Assembly: GCF_022788635.1 (NCBI RefSeq)
Contig: NZ_CP076024.1
Coordinates: 1,550,001 to 1,614,000 of the forward strand
DNA: 64,000 bases
Source: Methylobacter sp. S3L5C
GTDB taxonomy: Bacteria; Pseudomonadota; Gammaproteobacteria; Methylococcales; Methylomonadaceae
Direction: 5' to 3'
This document shows, in pieces, positions 8,420-17,582 of this stretch. Numbering within the stretch: position 1 is the stretch's first letter; every line of letters starts with the position of its first letter. The translations under genes and the position numbers were made by a program. The notes beneath the pieces were generated by a model that was not told where the DNA came from, searched no databases, and saw only the letters and a program-made list of their open reading frames with translations.

Positions 8420-9280
8420 ATGTTAACTGAGTTTGGCAAATTATACGTTGTTGCTACGCCAATAGGTAATTTAGGCGATATGAGTTTTAGGGCGGTCGAG
8501 GTATTAAAAAAAGTTGATTTGATTGCTGCTGAAGATACCCGGCACGTAAAAATGCTGTTACAGCATTATGGCATTACCAACAAGCTGGTTTCATTGCATC
8601 AGTATAACGAGGATAAAGCATCTTTGGTATTACTGGAAAAATTGCGGGAAGGACAGTCAGTTGCGCTGGTCTCCGATGCGGGAACGCCGTTGTTAAGCGA
8701 CCCGGGCATGCCGCTGGTGAAAATGGTGAAGGATGCGGGTCTTGATGTTGTGCCCATTCCGGGAGCTTGTGCGTTAATTGCAGCATTATCGGCGGCAGGG
8801 TTGCCGGTTACGCAGTTTTCATTTGAGGGCTTTTTACCGAGAACCTCATCGGCACGTAAAGCTTTTTTTAGCGAAAGGCTTTTGTCCCAAAAAACCTGGG
8901 TATTTTATGAGTCCTGTCATCGAATTTTGGCCTCATTACAAGATATGGCAGAGATATTACCTTTGGATCGCCAGATCGTCATTGCCAGAGAATTGACCAA
9001 AATTCATGAGACTATTGTGAAAACCACTTTGGGGGATGCCCTGCAATTGGTAGAGCAAAACGATAATATGAGAAAAGGCGAATTTGTTGTTATTGTCGAT
9101 GGGGCTGTTTTTGATAAAAAAGAACAACTTGTTACCCCTGATCAGGAAAAATTGCTTAATGTGTTATTGCGAGAGTGTTCTATTAAGACTGCTGTTGCAA
9201 TGGCTGTAGAAATTACCGGAGTTAGAAAGAAGTTGTTGTACCAGGCAGCATTAGAAATTGATAAAGGAAAAGACGCTTAA
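8420..9280 (+). CDS. rsmI: 16S rRNA (cytidine-1402 2'-O)-methyltransferase
   Basis: RsmI methylates the ribose of C1402 of 16S rRNA in the decoding centre. The 286-residue protein has the tetrapyrrole-methylase fold: LYVVATPIGNLGDMSFRAVE, IAAEDTRH, LVSLHQYNE, VALVSDAGTPLLSDPG, VVPIPGACALIAALSAAGLP, FEGFLPR, VFYESCHRIL and IARELTKIHET. These are all family hallmarks and the length is normal. It diverges from yraN. A TATAAT at 8375-8380 may be its -10 box, but the -35 is poor. In E. coli lpoA sits between rsmI and yraN; it is absent here. Confidence 0.93.
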   Translation: MLTEFGKLYVVATPIGNLGDMSFRAVEVLKKVDLIAAEDTRHVKMLLQHYGITNKLVSLHQYNEDKASLVLLEKLREGQSVALVSDAGTPLLSDPGMPLVKMVKDAGLDVVPIPGACALIAALSAAGLPVTQFSFEGFLPRTSSARKAFFSERLLSQKTWVFYESCHRILASLQDMAEILPLDRQIVIARELTKIHETIVKTTLGDALQLVEQNDNMRKGEFVVIVDGAVFDKKEQLVTPDQEKLLNVLLRECSIKTAVAMAVEITGVRKKLLYQAALEIDKGKDA

Positions 9281-9408
9281 CTTTAATGTTATCGATATGC
9301 GATAAATAATCTTGCTCACCTATGTTTTTACTATAAATAGTGCAAAAATTAAATAATTCTGGAGCAATTGCTTGATTTATTAGATTAGCGTTGGCTTGAT
9401 TAATACAG

Positions 9409-9414
9409 TATACT
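9409..9414 (+). promoter_or_regulatory. Putative -10 box of rnpB
   Basis: TATACT lies about 11 bases before the start of the RNase P RNA, the expected distance from a -10 box. No good -35 hexamer lies 17 bases upstream, so the promoter may be weak in that element or of an extended type. Confidence 0.4.
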
Positions 9415-9424
9415 AAGGAGTGAA

Positions 9425-9771
9425 AGAGTTGGCTGGACAGTCGCTGTTTTATCGTCATGATAAAATGGAGGAAAGTCCGGGCTCCATTGGGCAGGGTGCC
9501 AGGTAACGCCTGGGAGGCGTGAGCCTACGGAAAGTGCCGCAGAAAATATACCGCCTGTCATTTATGATCGGTAAGGGTGAAAAGGTGCGGTAAGAGCGCA
9601 CCGCGCAACTGGTAACAGGAGTGGCATGGTAAACCCCACCCGGAGCAAGATCAAATAGAGGGACAGACGCGTGGCCCGCGCGGTTCCTGGGTAGATTGCT
9701 TGAGCTGCAGGGTGACTTGCAGTCTAGATGAATGACTGTTCTCGACAGAACCCGGCTTACAGGCCGACTCT
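9425..9771 (+). ncRNA. rnpB: RNase P RNA, bacterial class A
   Basis: The catalytic RNA of RNase P, which matures tRNA 5' ends. The conserved core is easy to read: GAGGAAAGTCCGGGCTCC near 9463-9484, CAGGGTGCCAGGTAACGCC, GGGTGAAAAGGTGCGGTAAGA, AGCGCACCGC, the GTAAACCCCA region, CAAATAGAGGGACAGACG and the final GACAGAACCCGGCTTACAGG. The ends pair: GAGTTGGCTG at 9426-9435 with AGGCCGACTC at 9761-9770. A T-run at 9771-9780 follows. Its place between rsmI and mraZ is usual for gammaproteobacteria. Confidence 0.97.
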
Positions 9772-9780
9772 TTCTTTTTT
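9759..9780 (+). terminator. Probable rnpB terminator
   Basis: The closing helix of the RNase P RNA (CAGGCCGACTC) is directly followed by TTTCTTTTTT at 9771-9780. The terminal stem plus U-run could end transcription, as at other rnpB genes. Confidence 0.5.
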
Positions 9781-10079
9781 GTTGCTGCCGCGTGTTTTTT
9801 GATCATGGAATTACTTGATATCAATGAAATTCATTGATATTTTTGACTTAAAGAAGCGCCGGTTAGCATAGCGCCACAATATCCTCTTCGTTATTCCACT
9901 CCTCATTAAAAAGCCTACCTCCTTTTTGTAAGCTTGTACTTAAAGTATTACCTTAACTAGAGTAATTAACCACCTGATAAAACATAGGATTTTTTTTGCC
10001 GTATTTTGCGTGGTGTAAGCTTTTTTGGAGGGACAGGCAAGTCATTGTAAAAAAAAAAAGACTTTAAGTGAAATCATCC
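9781..10079. other. Intergenic region between rnpB and the mraZ promoter
   Basis: About 300 bases with no ORF. There is an inverted repeat ATATCAATGAAATTCATTGATAT at about 9818-9840. AT-rich runs (T8 at 9990-9997 and A11 at 10050-10060) follow. No gene is seen. Confidence 0.5.
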
Positions 10080-10108
10080 TTGACTATGAACAGTTTGGAA
10101 TTTATAGT
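10080..10108 (+). promoter_or_regulatory. Sigma-70 promoter of the dcw cluster
   Basis: TTGACT at 10080-10085 and TATAGT at 10103-10108 are separated by exactly 17 bases, a near-consensus promoter. Transcription would start near 10115, about 53 bases before mraZ. This matches the place of the mraZ promoter (Pmra) in E. coli. Confidence 0.7.
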
Positions 10109-10115
10109 GATTCCA

Positions 10116-10142
10116 AGTGGTAATAAAGTGGTTAAAAGTGGT
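10116..10142 (+). promoter_or_regulatory. Putative MraZ operator (three direct repeats)
   Basis: AGTGGT occurs three times, at 10116, 10127 and 10137, with periods of 11 and 10 bases. MraZ in E. coli and other bacteria binds several short TGGG-like direct repeats spaced about 10 bases apart just upstream of its own gene and so represses the dcw cluster. The position between the start site and mraZ is as expected. The base motif (GTGGT) and the 11-base step differ slightly from the known boxes. Confidence 0.6.
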
Positions 10143-10167
10143 TTTTTTAGGGTATATGGATTAAGTC

Positions 10168-10635
10168 ATGTTTCGGGGAATCAGTTTAATTAATTTGGAT
10201 GATAAAGGACGTCTTGCAATTCCAACCCGTTACCGGGAAGAATTACAGGATTGTTGTGAGCGTCAAATGATTGTAACGGTTGCTGTAGACGAACGATGTA
10301 TTGGAGAAAATGGCTGTTTATGGCTTTATCCACTACCTGAATGGGAAAAGCTTGAGTTAACTATTAGCAAGTTACCAACTTTAAATAAGATGGCCGGAAA
10401 GTTAAGGCGCTTTGTTATTGGTAACGCATCTGAATGCGAAGTTGATGGACAAGGTCGTTTGTTATTACCGGACAAGCTAAGGAAATTTGCTGGTATGGAT
10501 AAAAAAATTATCTTGGTCGGTCAGCTTAACAAGTTTGAAATATGGAATGAAAGTGCCTGGACAGCCAAAGAAAAACAATGGCTGGATGGTGATGATAATG
10601 AAGGTCTGGAAGAGTTGGGGTCTTTATCTTTTTAA
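10168..10635 (+). CDS. mraZ: MraZ transcriptional regulator
   Basis: MraZ is a DNA-binding ring-shaped protein of the AbrB/SpoVT superfamily that represses the dcw operon. The 155-residue product shows both domains: MFRGISLINLDDKGRLAIPT at the N-terminus and ASECEVDGQGRLLLPDKLR near residue 90, each with the DxxGR loop that contacts DNA. The length is normal. It is the first gene of the cluster, downstream of a clear promoter and of three direct repeats that are likely its own operator, so negative autoregulation is probable. Confidence 0.95.
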   Translation: MFRGISLINLDDKGRLAIPTRYREELQDCCERQMIVTVAVDERCIGENGCLWLYPLPEWEKLELTISKLPTLNKMAGKLRRFVIGNASECEVDGQGRLLLPDKLRKFAGMDKKIILVGQLNKFEIWNESAWTAKEKQWLDGDDNEGLEELGSLSF

Positions 10636-10653
10636 ATTACGGGAGATTTGTTA

Positions 10654-11580
10654 GTGAAGCATTTACCCGTTATGTATGCAGAAGCCCTGCAGCAATTGGC
10701 GATTAAAGAAGATGGTATTTATCTTGATTGTACATTTGGACGTGGTGGGCATAGTCAGGGTATCTTGAATCTGCTGGGCGAAAATGGACAGCTAATTGCT
10801 TTTGATCGTGATTCTGATGCGATCAACTCAGATTATGCAGAGGCAATGCTTTCGGACAAGCGGTTCACGCTAAAGCATAGCTGCTTTTCTCAATTGGAAA
10901 GTATAGTCGAAAGTGTAAGCTTGGTAGGAAAAGTTGATGGAATCTTGCTGGATTTAGGGGTGTCGTCACCTCAATTGGATAATCCTGAGAGAGGTTTTAG
11001 TTTTTTGCGGGATGGTCCTTTGGATATGCGCATGGATGGTAATGCAGGTGTTTCTGCCGAGCAGTGGTTGGCAAGTGTTGATGAGAAAGATCTGGTTAAG
11101 GTCTTGTTTGAGTATGGTGAAGAAAAATTTGCACGGCGTATAGCTCGGGCAATAGTAGAAAAAAGGGTGGAATCATCTATTTCAACAACCCGGCAATTAG
11201 CCCAGCTAATTGAAGATGTAGTTCCGTTAAGAGAGAAGCACAAGCATCCTGCAACACGGACTTTTCAAGCAATACGTATTGAAATTAATAGCGAACTGGA
11301 TGAATTAAAAAATGTTTTGGAGCAGTCGGCTCGGGTGCTTGCACCGGAAGGGCGATTGGTCGTGATTTCTTTTCACTCGTTGGAAGACAGAATTGTAAAG
11401 CGTTTTATTAGAAACGAATCCGGTGCCAAGTATAACCCTGGTAAATTACCTATAAAGGAAGTTGATATTGCCAAAGGTATCTTAAAGAAAGTGAGTAAAG
11501 CGTTGAAAGCTGATGCGCAGGAAATAAGAGAAAATCCAAGAGCCAGAAGTGCCGTCATGCGAGTTGCTGAGAGAGTTTAA
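10654..11580 (+). CDS. rsmH: 16S rRNA (cytosine-1402 N4)-methyltransferase
   Basis: RsmH (MraW) adds the N4-methyl group to C1402 of 16S rRNA, the same base RsmI modifies; both enzymes are therefore in this window. The 308-residue protein shows HLPVMYAEAL, the SAM motif YLDCTFGRGGHSQGIL, LLDLGVSSPQLD, RGFSFLRDGPLDMRMD, HPATRTFQAIRIEIN and VVISFHSLEDRIVKRF. GTG at 10654 is chosen because GGGAG lies eight bases upstream; a TTG at 10648 is also in frame. It follows mraZ by 18 bases and touches ftsL. Confidence 0.95.
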   Translation: MKHLPVMYAEALQQLAIKEDGIYLDCTFGRGGHSQGILNLLGENGQLIAFDRDSDAINSDYAEAMLSDKRFTLKHSCFSQLESIVESVSLVGKVDGILLDLGVSSPQLDNPERGFSFLRDGPLDMRMDGNAGVSAEQWLASVDEKDLVKVLFEYGEEKFARRIARAIVEKRVESSISTTRQLAQLIEDVVPLREKHKHPATRTFQAIRIEINSELDELKNVLEQSARVLAPEGRLVVISFHSLEDRIVKRFIRNESGAKYNPGKLPIKEVDIAKGILKKVSKALKADAQEIRENPRARSAVMRVAERV

Positions 11581-11847
11581 GTGGTTATAAATCGGCTGGT
11601 AAGTGTGGTAGGTATCGTACTTTTATTGTCGGCGTTAGCAGTGATTTATAGTAAATACTACTCACGTTTGATTTTTATTGAGATCCAAAAACAGGAAAGA
11701 GCTTTGGATCAATATGAAGTTGAATGGGGACAGATGCAGTTAGAGTTGACTATGCTGGCAGAACAAAATCGGATAGAACTGGTGGCACGCGAGCAATTGA
11801 AGTTGGTTATGCCATTACGAGAAAAAATTATTTATATCAAACCGTAA
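11581..11847 (+). CDS. ftsL: Cell division protein FtsL
   Basis: FtsL is a small bitopic protein that forms the FtsQLB subcomplex and activates FtsWI at the septum. The 88-residue product has one membrane helix (residues 7-22, VSVVGIVLLLSALAVI) followed by a periplasmic coiled coil rich in Glu, Gln and Leu. The sequence itself is poorly conserved; identity comes from size, topology and place between rsmH and ftsI. The GTG start follows the rsmH stop with no gap, and the stop abuts the ftsI ATG, so coupling is likely. Confidence 0.9.
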   Translation: MVINRLVSVVGIVLLLSALAVIYSKYYSRLIFIEIQKQERALDQYEVEWGQMQLELTMLAEQNRIELVAREQLKLVMPLREKIIYIKP

Positions 11848-13575
11848 ATGTTAGATTTTCGAGCAAGAAGTACGACAAAACAATCGACAGACAATTTTTC
11901 AGGTAGAAGAAAATTTCTGGTTATTTTTATGATGGTTTGCATGCTGTTACTGACCGGGCGTGCGATTGATTTACAAGTCGTGAGCAAACAATTTCTTAAG
12001 CACCAGGGTGATATGAGGCAGGTTGATGAGGTTTCTGTCTCAGCATACAGGGGTATGATTACAGACAGAAATGGTGATCCTCTGGCAATTAGTACGCCAG
12101 TCGAATCTATCTGGATAAATCCCCGAGAGCTTAAGTTTGCGAAAGAAGATCAGTTAAGACTGATGGAAAAACTGTTGCATTTGCCAATTGGAAAAGTCAC
12201 TGAATGGATTAAGGAGGATTCACACAGACAGTTTCTTTATATTGCACGCCGGGTTAATCCACAACTGGGTACTCAAGTGAAAGAGTTAAAACTTGAAGGC
12301 GTTTATTTTGAGCGCGAATTCAAACGTTTTTATCCTTCAGGGGGCGTTTCTGCACATTTGGTCGGCTTTACCAATGTTGATGATATCGGGCAGGCAGGAA
12401 TGGAGTCTGGTTATGAACAATTGTTGAAAGGAATTTCTGGTAGCAAGCGGGTTATCAGGGATGGTCAGCGTCGAATTATTGCTGATATAGAAAATATACA
12501 AGAACCTGTTTCAGGAAAAACTCTTGAGTTAAGTATTGATCAGCGTATTCAATATCTGGCGTATCGAGAATTGCAATTGGCAGTTAGCGCCAATAAGGCA
12601 AAGTCCGGGGCATTAGTGGTATTGGATGCAAAAAATGGGGAAGTTTTGGCGGCAGTTAGCCAGCCATCTTTTAATCCGAATACCAGAAGTAATTTGAAAG
12701 AGAGTTTGTATCGGAATAGGGCGGTTACTGATGTATTTGAGCCCGGATCAACGGTTAAGCCTTTTGTTGTTGCTGCGGCTTTGGACGGCGGTTATATAAG
12801 TCCTAATGCCATTTTTGCTACGCATGGAACCTATCAAATAGGGCGCAATACCGTTAAAGATACCCATAATTACGGCACCATGGATTTAACACATGTTATC
12901 AAGAAATCCAGCAATATTGGTGTCACTATGATGTCCTTAAAAATGCCACCGAAATATTTTTGGGGTATTTATCATCAGCTTGGTTTTGGCGTTTCAGCGG
13001 GTTCAGGTTTTCCAGGCGAGGCCAGTGGTACTTTGCTGGGTTATAAAAAATGGCACGATTTCGATCGGGCTATTTTGTCATTCGGTTATGGTTTGAGTAG
13101 TTCGACATTGCAACTGGCAAGGGCTTATACGGCGTTGGCAGATGATGGTATTTTGCATTCGGTAAGCTTGCTAAAACGTGAAGAAGATGATGATGCTGTG
13201 CGGATATTTTCAGCTAAAACAGCAAAAAGTGTCAGGAAAATGATGGAAACCGTGATTATGAAAGATGGTACTGCTTATGAAGCCAGAGTAGACGGTTACA
13301 GTGCCGCAGGTAAAACCGGGACAGCAAAAAAAGCCGGCTCCAGAGGCTATACAGAGAAGAGTTATTTTGCTGTTTTTGCCGGAATGGCGCCTGCCAGTGA
13401 CCCGCGTTTGATTATTGTCGTTATGATTGATGAGCCTTCTGCCGGTCAGTATTATGGCGGTCTGGTTTCAGCACCGGTATTTTCAAAAGTAATGGCTGGA
13501 GCATTAAGAATACTTGGGGTTGCTCCCGATCAAGAAGGAACTATGCCGGTTTTGTTAACGCAGAAAAGTCAGTAA
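11848..13575 (+). CDS. ftsI: Septal peptidoglycan transpeptidase FtsI (PBP3)
   Basis: FtsI cross-links septal peptidoglycan. The 575-residue protein has one N-terminal membrane helix (about residues 24-44), a pedestal domain (RGMITDRNGDPLAIS near residue 69) and the transpeptidase domain. The active-site motifs are present: STVKP (catalytic Ser), SSN within KKSSNIG and KTGTAKK. The length is normal for class B PBPs. It starts immediately after ftsL and ends eight bases before murE, inside the dcw operon. Confidence 0.96.
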   Translation: MLDFRARSTTKQSTDNFSGRRKFLVIFMMVCMLLLTGRAIDLQVVSKQFLKHQGDMRQVDEVSVSAYRGMITDRNGDPLAISTPVESIWINPRELKFAKEDQLRLMEKLLHLPIGKVTEWIKEDSHRQFLYIARRVNPQLGTQVKELKLEGVYFEREFKRFYPSGGVSAHLVGFTNVDDIGQAGMESGYEQLLKGISGSKRVIRDGQRRIIADIENIQEPVSGKTLELSIDQRIQYLAYRELQLAVSANKAKSGALVVLDAKNGEVLAAVSQPSFNPNTRSNLKESLYRNRAVTDVFEPGSTVKPFVVAAALDGGYISPNAIFATHGTYQIGRNTVKDTHNYGTMDLTHVIKKSSNIGVTMMSLKMPPKYFWGIYHQLGFGVSAGSGFPGEASGTLLGYKKWHDFDRAILSFGYGLSSSTLQLARAYTALADDGILHSVSLLKREEDDDAVRIFSAKTAKSVRKMMETVIMKDGTAYEARVDGYSAAGKTGTAKKAGSRGYTEKSYFAVFAGMAPASDPRLIIVVMIDEPSAGQYYGGLVSAPVFSKVMAGALRILGVAPDQEGTMPVLLTQKSQ

Positions 13576-13583
13576 CACAGATT

Positions 13584-15092
13584 ATGAAACTCAGTGATTT
13601 GTTGGAGGATTTTGTCTCATTTCCTGGTTCAAGCTTGGACTTGATAAATACTGTGCCCATTACGGGTCTGACTTTAGACAGTCGGAAAGTCGCTAAGGGT
13701 AATGTATTTATTGCCTTGGCAGGTGCCAGCCAACATGGACTGGTTCATGTTGTACAAGCTCTTGATAAGGGTGCTTGTACGGTTGTTTTTGATCCTGCCG
13801 GTGAGGGCAGGCAATTGGCTGGTCAGATTAGTTATGTGCCGATTATTGCGGTCGACGATCTGAGTTTGAAGCTGGGTGATATGGCATCCCGTTATTATGA
13901 TCAACCGTCTAAATTTATGGCGGTGATTGGTATAACCGGGACTAACGGAAAAACGTCTTGTAGTCAGTTTTTAAGTCAGATGCTTAATGATTGCGGCATC
14001 ATCGGCACATTGGGCTGGGGTGAGTGGGGCAAGCTGGATAAAACGCTTAATACCACGCCTGATGCCTTGGAAACACAACGCATATTGGCAGAATTAAAAA
14101 AAGACAACAAAAAAATAGTCGCTATGGAGGTTTCGTCGCATGGTTTGGAGCAGGGCAGGGTTAATGGCGTTACTTTTAAAGGTGCGGTGTTTACCAATAT
14201 TAGCCGTGATCATTTGGATTATCACGGGACTATGGAAGCCTATTTACAGGCTAAATTAAAACTGCTTAACAAGCCGGGGCTGGAATTTGCCGTAGTCAAC
14301 CTTGATGATTTCTATAGCGACCGTATTATTGCCGCTGTGCCTGAATCAGCAGTTGTCTGGGGTACTAGTGTTCAAGGGAGAATGCTCGGCTCCTGCGAAT
14401 CCGTTAGCGCAGACGCTGTTGTGCATAAAGCCGATGGTATTGAATTTGATGTCCGCTGGAGGCAAGACAGTCAGCGGGTAAAAGTGCCACTTTATGGTGA
14501 CTTTAATATTGAAAATATCTTGACCGTGCTTGCTGTGATGTTGGCAATGGGTGTTTCAATGTCTGAGGCGGTAAAAAAATTACATTTTATAACGCCGGTT
14601 ACAGGACGTATGGAGCGTTTTGGTGGCGATGGACAGCCACTGATTTTTGTCGATTATGCACATACTCCTGACGCACTGGACAAAGTTTTATCCAGCTTGA
14701 GAAAACATTGCGAGCAAGCTTTATGGGTGGTATTCGGCTGTGGAGGCAACAGGGACAAGGGTAAACGTCCACAAATGGGGCATATTGCCGAGCAGTGGGC
14801 GGATCATGTGATTGTTACCGATGATAATCCGCGATTTGAAAATAGACTGGACATAGTTAAGGATATTTTAGCGGGTTGTACTGAGCTGATTGATCAAAAT
14901 TCCAGCGGTAAAATTGAAGTGATAGAGCATAGAGAGCAGGCAATACATAGTGCGATAGCCAGGGCTGGTGAACAAGATTGTATTGTGATCGCAGGTAAGG
15001 GCCATGAAAGTTATCAGGATATCAGTGGAGTGCAAATAGCATTCAATGATAGTCAGGTTGTTATTGACGCATTAAAAATGAGAACCGGATAA
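13584..15092 (+). CDS. murE: UDP-MurNAc-tripeptide ligase (meso-DAP adding)
   Basis: MurE adds meso-diaminopimelate to UDP-MurNAc-L-Ala-D-Glu. The 502-residue ligase has the N-terminal UDP-binding part (LDSRKVAKGNVFIALAG), the ATP loop GITGTNGKTS, MEVSSHGLEQGRV, the central NISRDHLDYHGTM and the C-terminal domain. There DDNPRFE carries the DNPR motif that marks the DAP-specific branch, as opposed to lysine-adding enzymes. It lies between ftsI and murF, two bases before the latter. Confidence 0.96.
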   Translation: MKLSDLLEDFVSFPGSSLDLINTVPITGLTLDSRKVAKGNVFIALAGASQHGLVHVVQALDKGACTVVFDPAGEGRQLAGQISYVPIIAVDDLSLKLGDMASRYYDQPSKFMAVIGITGTNGKTSCSQFLSQMLNDCGIIGTLGWGEWGKLDKTLNTTPDALETQRILAELKKDNKKIVAMEVSSHGLEQGRVNGVTFKGAVFTNISRDHLDYHGTMEAYLQAKLKLLNKPGLEFAVVNLDDFYSDRIIAAVPESAVVWGTSVQGRMLGSCESVSADAVVHKADGIEFDVRWRQDSQRVKVPLYGDFNIENILTVLAVMLAMGVSMSEAVKKLHFITPVTGRMERFGGDGQPLIFVDYAHTPDALDKVLSSLRKHCEQALWVVFGCGGNRDKGKRPQMGHIAEQWADHVIVTDDNPRFENRLDIVKDILAGCTELIDQNSSGKIEVIEHREQAIHSAIARAGEQDCIVIAGKGHESYQDISGVQIAFNDSQVVIDALKMRTG

Positions 15093-15094
15093 AA

Positions 15095-16474
15095 ATGAAA
15101 ATGATGCTAAGTGAATGTGCTGAAGCAGTAAAAGGGATGCTGGTTGGAGAAGATACCGCCATTACATCTATCAGCATAGACACGCGGGCAATTAAGCCGG
15201 GACAACTTTATATTGCTATTAAAGGATACAACTTTGATGGTAATGAGTTTGTTGATCAAGCCGAACAAGCAGGAGCAGCTGCGGCTGTTGTGCACCAAGG
15301 TGTTAAATCAACTTTGCCGCATATTATTGTCGACGATACACGCTTGGCCTTGGCTGGACTGGCAGGAGCTTGGCGACGGTATCTGGCCGGGCATGGAAGC
15401 CAGGCACTTTCGGTAGTCGGTATTACCGGTAGTAACGGTAAGACGACGGTCAAGGAAATGGTTGCTGCAATCTTGGCAGTTGATGCGTCTGTACTGTTTA
15501 CGCAGGGTAACCTGAACAACGATATTGGGGTGCCATTGACGTTGCTGCGATTGAATGAACAGCATCGTTATGCGGTGATTGAAATGGGCGCCAATCATGC
15601 AGGAGAAATTGCCTACACCAGTACTTATGCGCAGGCTGATGTTGTCATTATTACCAATGCAGGCGCGGCACATCTGGAAGGCTTTGGAACTATTGAGGGT
15701 GTTGCAAAAGCGAAAGGCGAACTTATTGAGACACTTAAAAAAGACGGCATTGCTGTTATTAATCATGATGACGACTATTTTGACTATTGGAAAGCAGTCG
15801 CCGGAACTAGACAAATTACCTCATTCGGTCTGAATGACGGTGCCGATGTATCGGCTAAAATGATTAAAGCGGAAATACGTAATCAAGCTTTTGTTACCAC
15901 ATTTGATTTGGTTACCAGGCTGGGTACGGTTGATATTATTTTAAAACTGGCAGGTCAGCATAATGTGGTTAATGCTCTCGCGGCTACGGCGGCAAGTCTG
16001 GCTTTGGGGTTGAACCTCAAACAGATTAAGCAGGGCCTGGAAAGTGTCAAGCCGGTGACCGGAAGGTTGCAGCCTTTGGTTAGTCGTTTGGGCAATATCG
16101 TTATTGACGATACTTATAATGCAAATTCGGCTTCACTGACAGCAGGGCTTGATGTGCTGGCTAATTTTACGGGTAAGCCTTGGTTGGTCTTCGGTGCTTT
16201 TGGTGAATTGGGTCCTGATAGTCCAAAAATACATGAGGAAATGGGTGTTTTTATTAAAGCCAAGGGCGTTGTAAGGCTGTTGGCTGTTGGTGAGGATAGT
16301 AAAAATACTGTAAAAGCCTTTGGCGATGGAGCCACTTTTTTTGAAAAACAACAAGATTTGATTGACGCACTAAAACAAGAATTAAAAGGCGATGAAACGA
16401 TTTTGATTAAAGGCTCACGAGTGCAGCACATGGAAAATGTAGCGGCAGCTTTAGTTGAAAATTTCAGGAATTAA
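15095..16474 (+). CDS. murF: UDP-MurNAc-tripeptide-D-Ala-D-Ala ligase
   Basis: MurF completes the UDP-MurNAc-pentapeptide by adding D-Ala-D-Ala made by Ddl. The 459-residue protein shows SIDTRAIKPGQLYIAIKG, the ATP loop GITGSNGKTTVKEM, the GNLNNDIGVPLTLL segment typical of MurF, EMGANHAGEIAY, and ITNAGAAHLEGFG. The C-terminal domain has DDTYNANSAS. It starts two bases after murE and is followed three bases later by mraY. Confidence 0.96.
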   Translation: MKMMLSECAEAVKGMLVGEDTAITSISIDTRAIKPGQLYIAIKGYNFDGNEFVDQAEQAGAAAAVVHQGVKSTLPHIIVDDTRLALAGLAGAWRRYLAGHGSQALSVVGITGSNGKTTVKEMVAAILAVDASVLFTQGNLNNDIGVPLTLLRLNEQHRYAVIEMGANHAGEIAYTSTYAQADVVIITNAGAAHLEGFGTIEGVAKAKGELIETLKKDGIAVINHDDDYFDYWKAVAGTRQITSFGLNDGADVSAKMIKAEIRNQAFVTTFDLVTRLGTVDIILKLAGQHNVVNALAATAASLALGLNLKQIKQGLESVKPVTGRLQPLVSRLGNIVIDDTYNANSASLTAGLDVLANFTGKPWLVFGAFGELGPDSPKIHEEMGVFIKAKGVVRLLAVGEDSKNTVKAFGDGATFFEKQQDLIDALKQELKGDETILIKGSRVQHMENVAAALVENFRN

Positions 16475-16477
16475 ACG

Positions 16478-17560
16478 ATGTTACTTTATTTTGCAGATTA
16501 TTTAATGACTTTTGATGGCGGTTTCAGGGTATTTCATTACCTGACTTTTCGCGCCATTTTGGGTGCATTAACCGCATTGCTGATTTCTTTTATTATCGGT
16601 CCGGTAATGATTAGAAAATTAAGTCATAAAAAAATAGGCCAAAGTATTCGTGAACTGGGACCGCAATCACATTACGAGAAATCAGGAACGCCTACCATGG
16701 GCGGAACTTTAATACTGGTTGCCATTGCGGTTAGTACTTTGCTTTGGGCTGATCTTGGTAACCGTTATATATGGGTAATCCTTTTGGTAACAATGGGTTA
16801 TGGCGTCATTGGTTTTGTCGATGATTACCGCAAAGTTGTCAAGCGCAATAGCGATGGTTTGTCGGCTAAAGCCAAATATCTGGCGCAATCAGTCATAGGT
16901 TTAACGGCTGCGATTTTTTTGTATAAAACGGCAATTTTACCGGCAGAGACCCAATTCATCATTCCCTTTTTTAAGGACGTTATGGTGGATATGGGCTGGA
17001 TGTATATTGTCCTGACTTATTTTGTCATCGTTGGAACCAGTAACGCCGTAAATTTGACTGATGGACTGGATGGTTTGGCAATTATGCCGACAGTTATGGT
17101 TGCCGCAGGTTTGGGTATTTTTGCTTATCTGTCAGGACATGTGACTTTTTCAGATTATCTGGCTATTCCTTATCTGCCTAATGCCGGGGAGTTGATGGTA
17201 TTTTGCGCTGCTTTAGTGGGTGCCGGACTAGGTTTTTTATGGTTTAACGCCTATCCCGCCATGGTGTTTATGGGGGATGTCGGAGCATTGGCACTGGGTG
17301 CTGCTTTAGGTGTGTTGGCGGTGTTGGTCAGGCAAGAAATTGTATTGATGATTATGGGTGGTGTTTTTGTCATGGAAACGTTATCAGTGATCATTCAGGT
17401 TGCCTCTTTTAAGCTAACGGGAAAACGGGTTTTTCGCATGGCTCCGATACATCATCATTTTGAATTGAAAGGATGGCCGGAACCCAGGGTTATTGTTCGA
17501 TTCTGGATTATCACGTTCATTCTGGTGCTGATTGGCTTGGCAACATTAAAATTGAGATGA
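16478..17560 (+). CDS. mraY: Phospho-MurNAc-pentapeptide transferase
   Basis: MraY transfers phospho-MurNAc-pentapeptide to undecaprenyl phosphate to give lipid I at the inner face of the membrane. The 360-residue protein is polytopic (about ten helices). It keeps the family motifs: [20 protein letters not shown] (the Asp pair), [23 protein letters not shown] and the [15 protein letters not shown] loop near the C-terminus. The length matches E. coli MraY (360 residues). Confidence 0.97.
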   Translation: MLLYFADYLMTFDGGFRVFHYLTFRAILGALTALLISFIIGPVMIRKLSHKKIGQSIRELGPQSHYEKSGTPTMGGTLILVAIAVSTLLWADLGNRYIWVILLVTMGYGVIGFVDDYRKVVKRNSDGLSAKAKYLAQSVIGLTAAIFLYKTAILPAETQFIIPFFKDVMVDMGWMYIVLTYFVIVGTSNAVNLTDGLDGLAIMPTVMVAAGLGIFAYLSGHVTFSDYLAIPYLPNAGELMVFCAALVGAGLGFLWFNAYPAMVFMGDVGALALGAALGVLAVLVRQEIVLMIMGGVFVMETLSVIIQVASFKLTGKRVFRMAPIHHHFELKGWPEPRVIVRFWIITFILVLIGLATLKLR

Positions 17561-17582
17561 TAAAAATGCACAAGATAAGTAA

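Noticed and set aside
9222-9458. 78-codon minus-strand frame between rsmI and rnpB
   Set aside because: It overlaps the ends of rsmI and the RNase P RNA, and has no ribosome site or known domain.
15308-15814. 168-codon open frame on the minus strand inside murF
   Set aside because: murF is clear on the plus strand by all motifs; the other frame is low-complexity shadow with many Cys and Asn and no family match.
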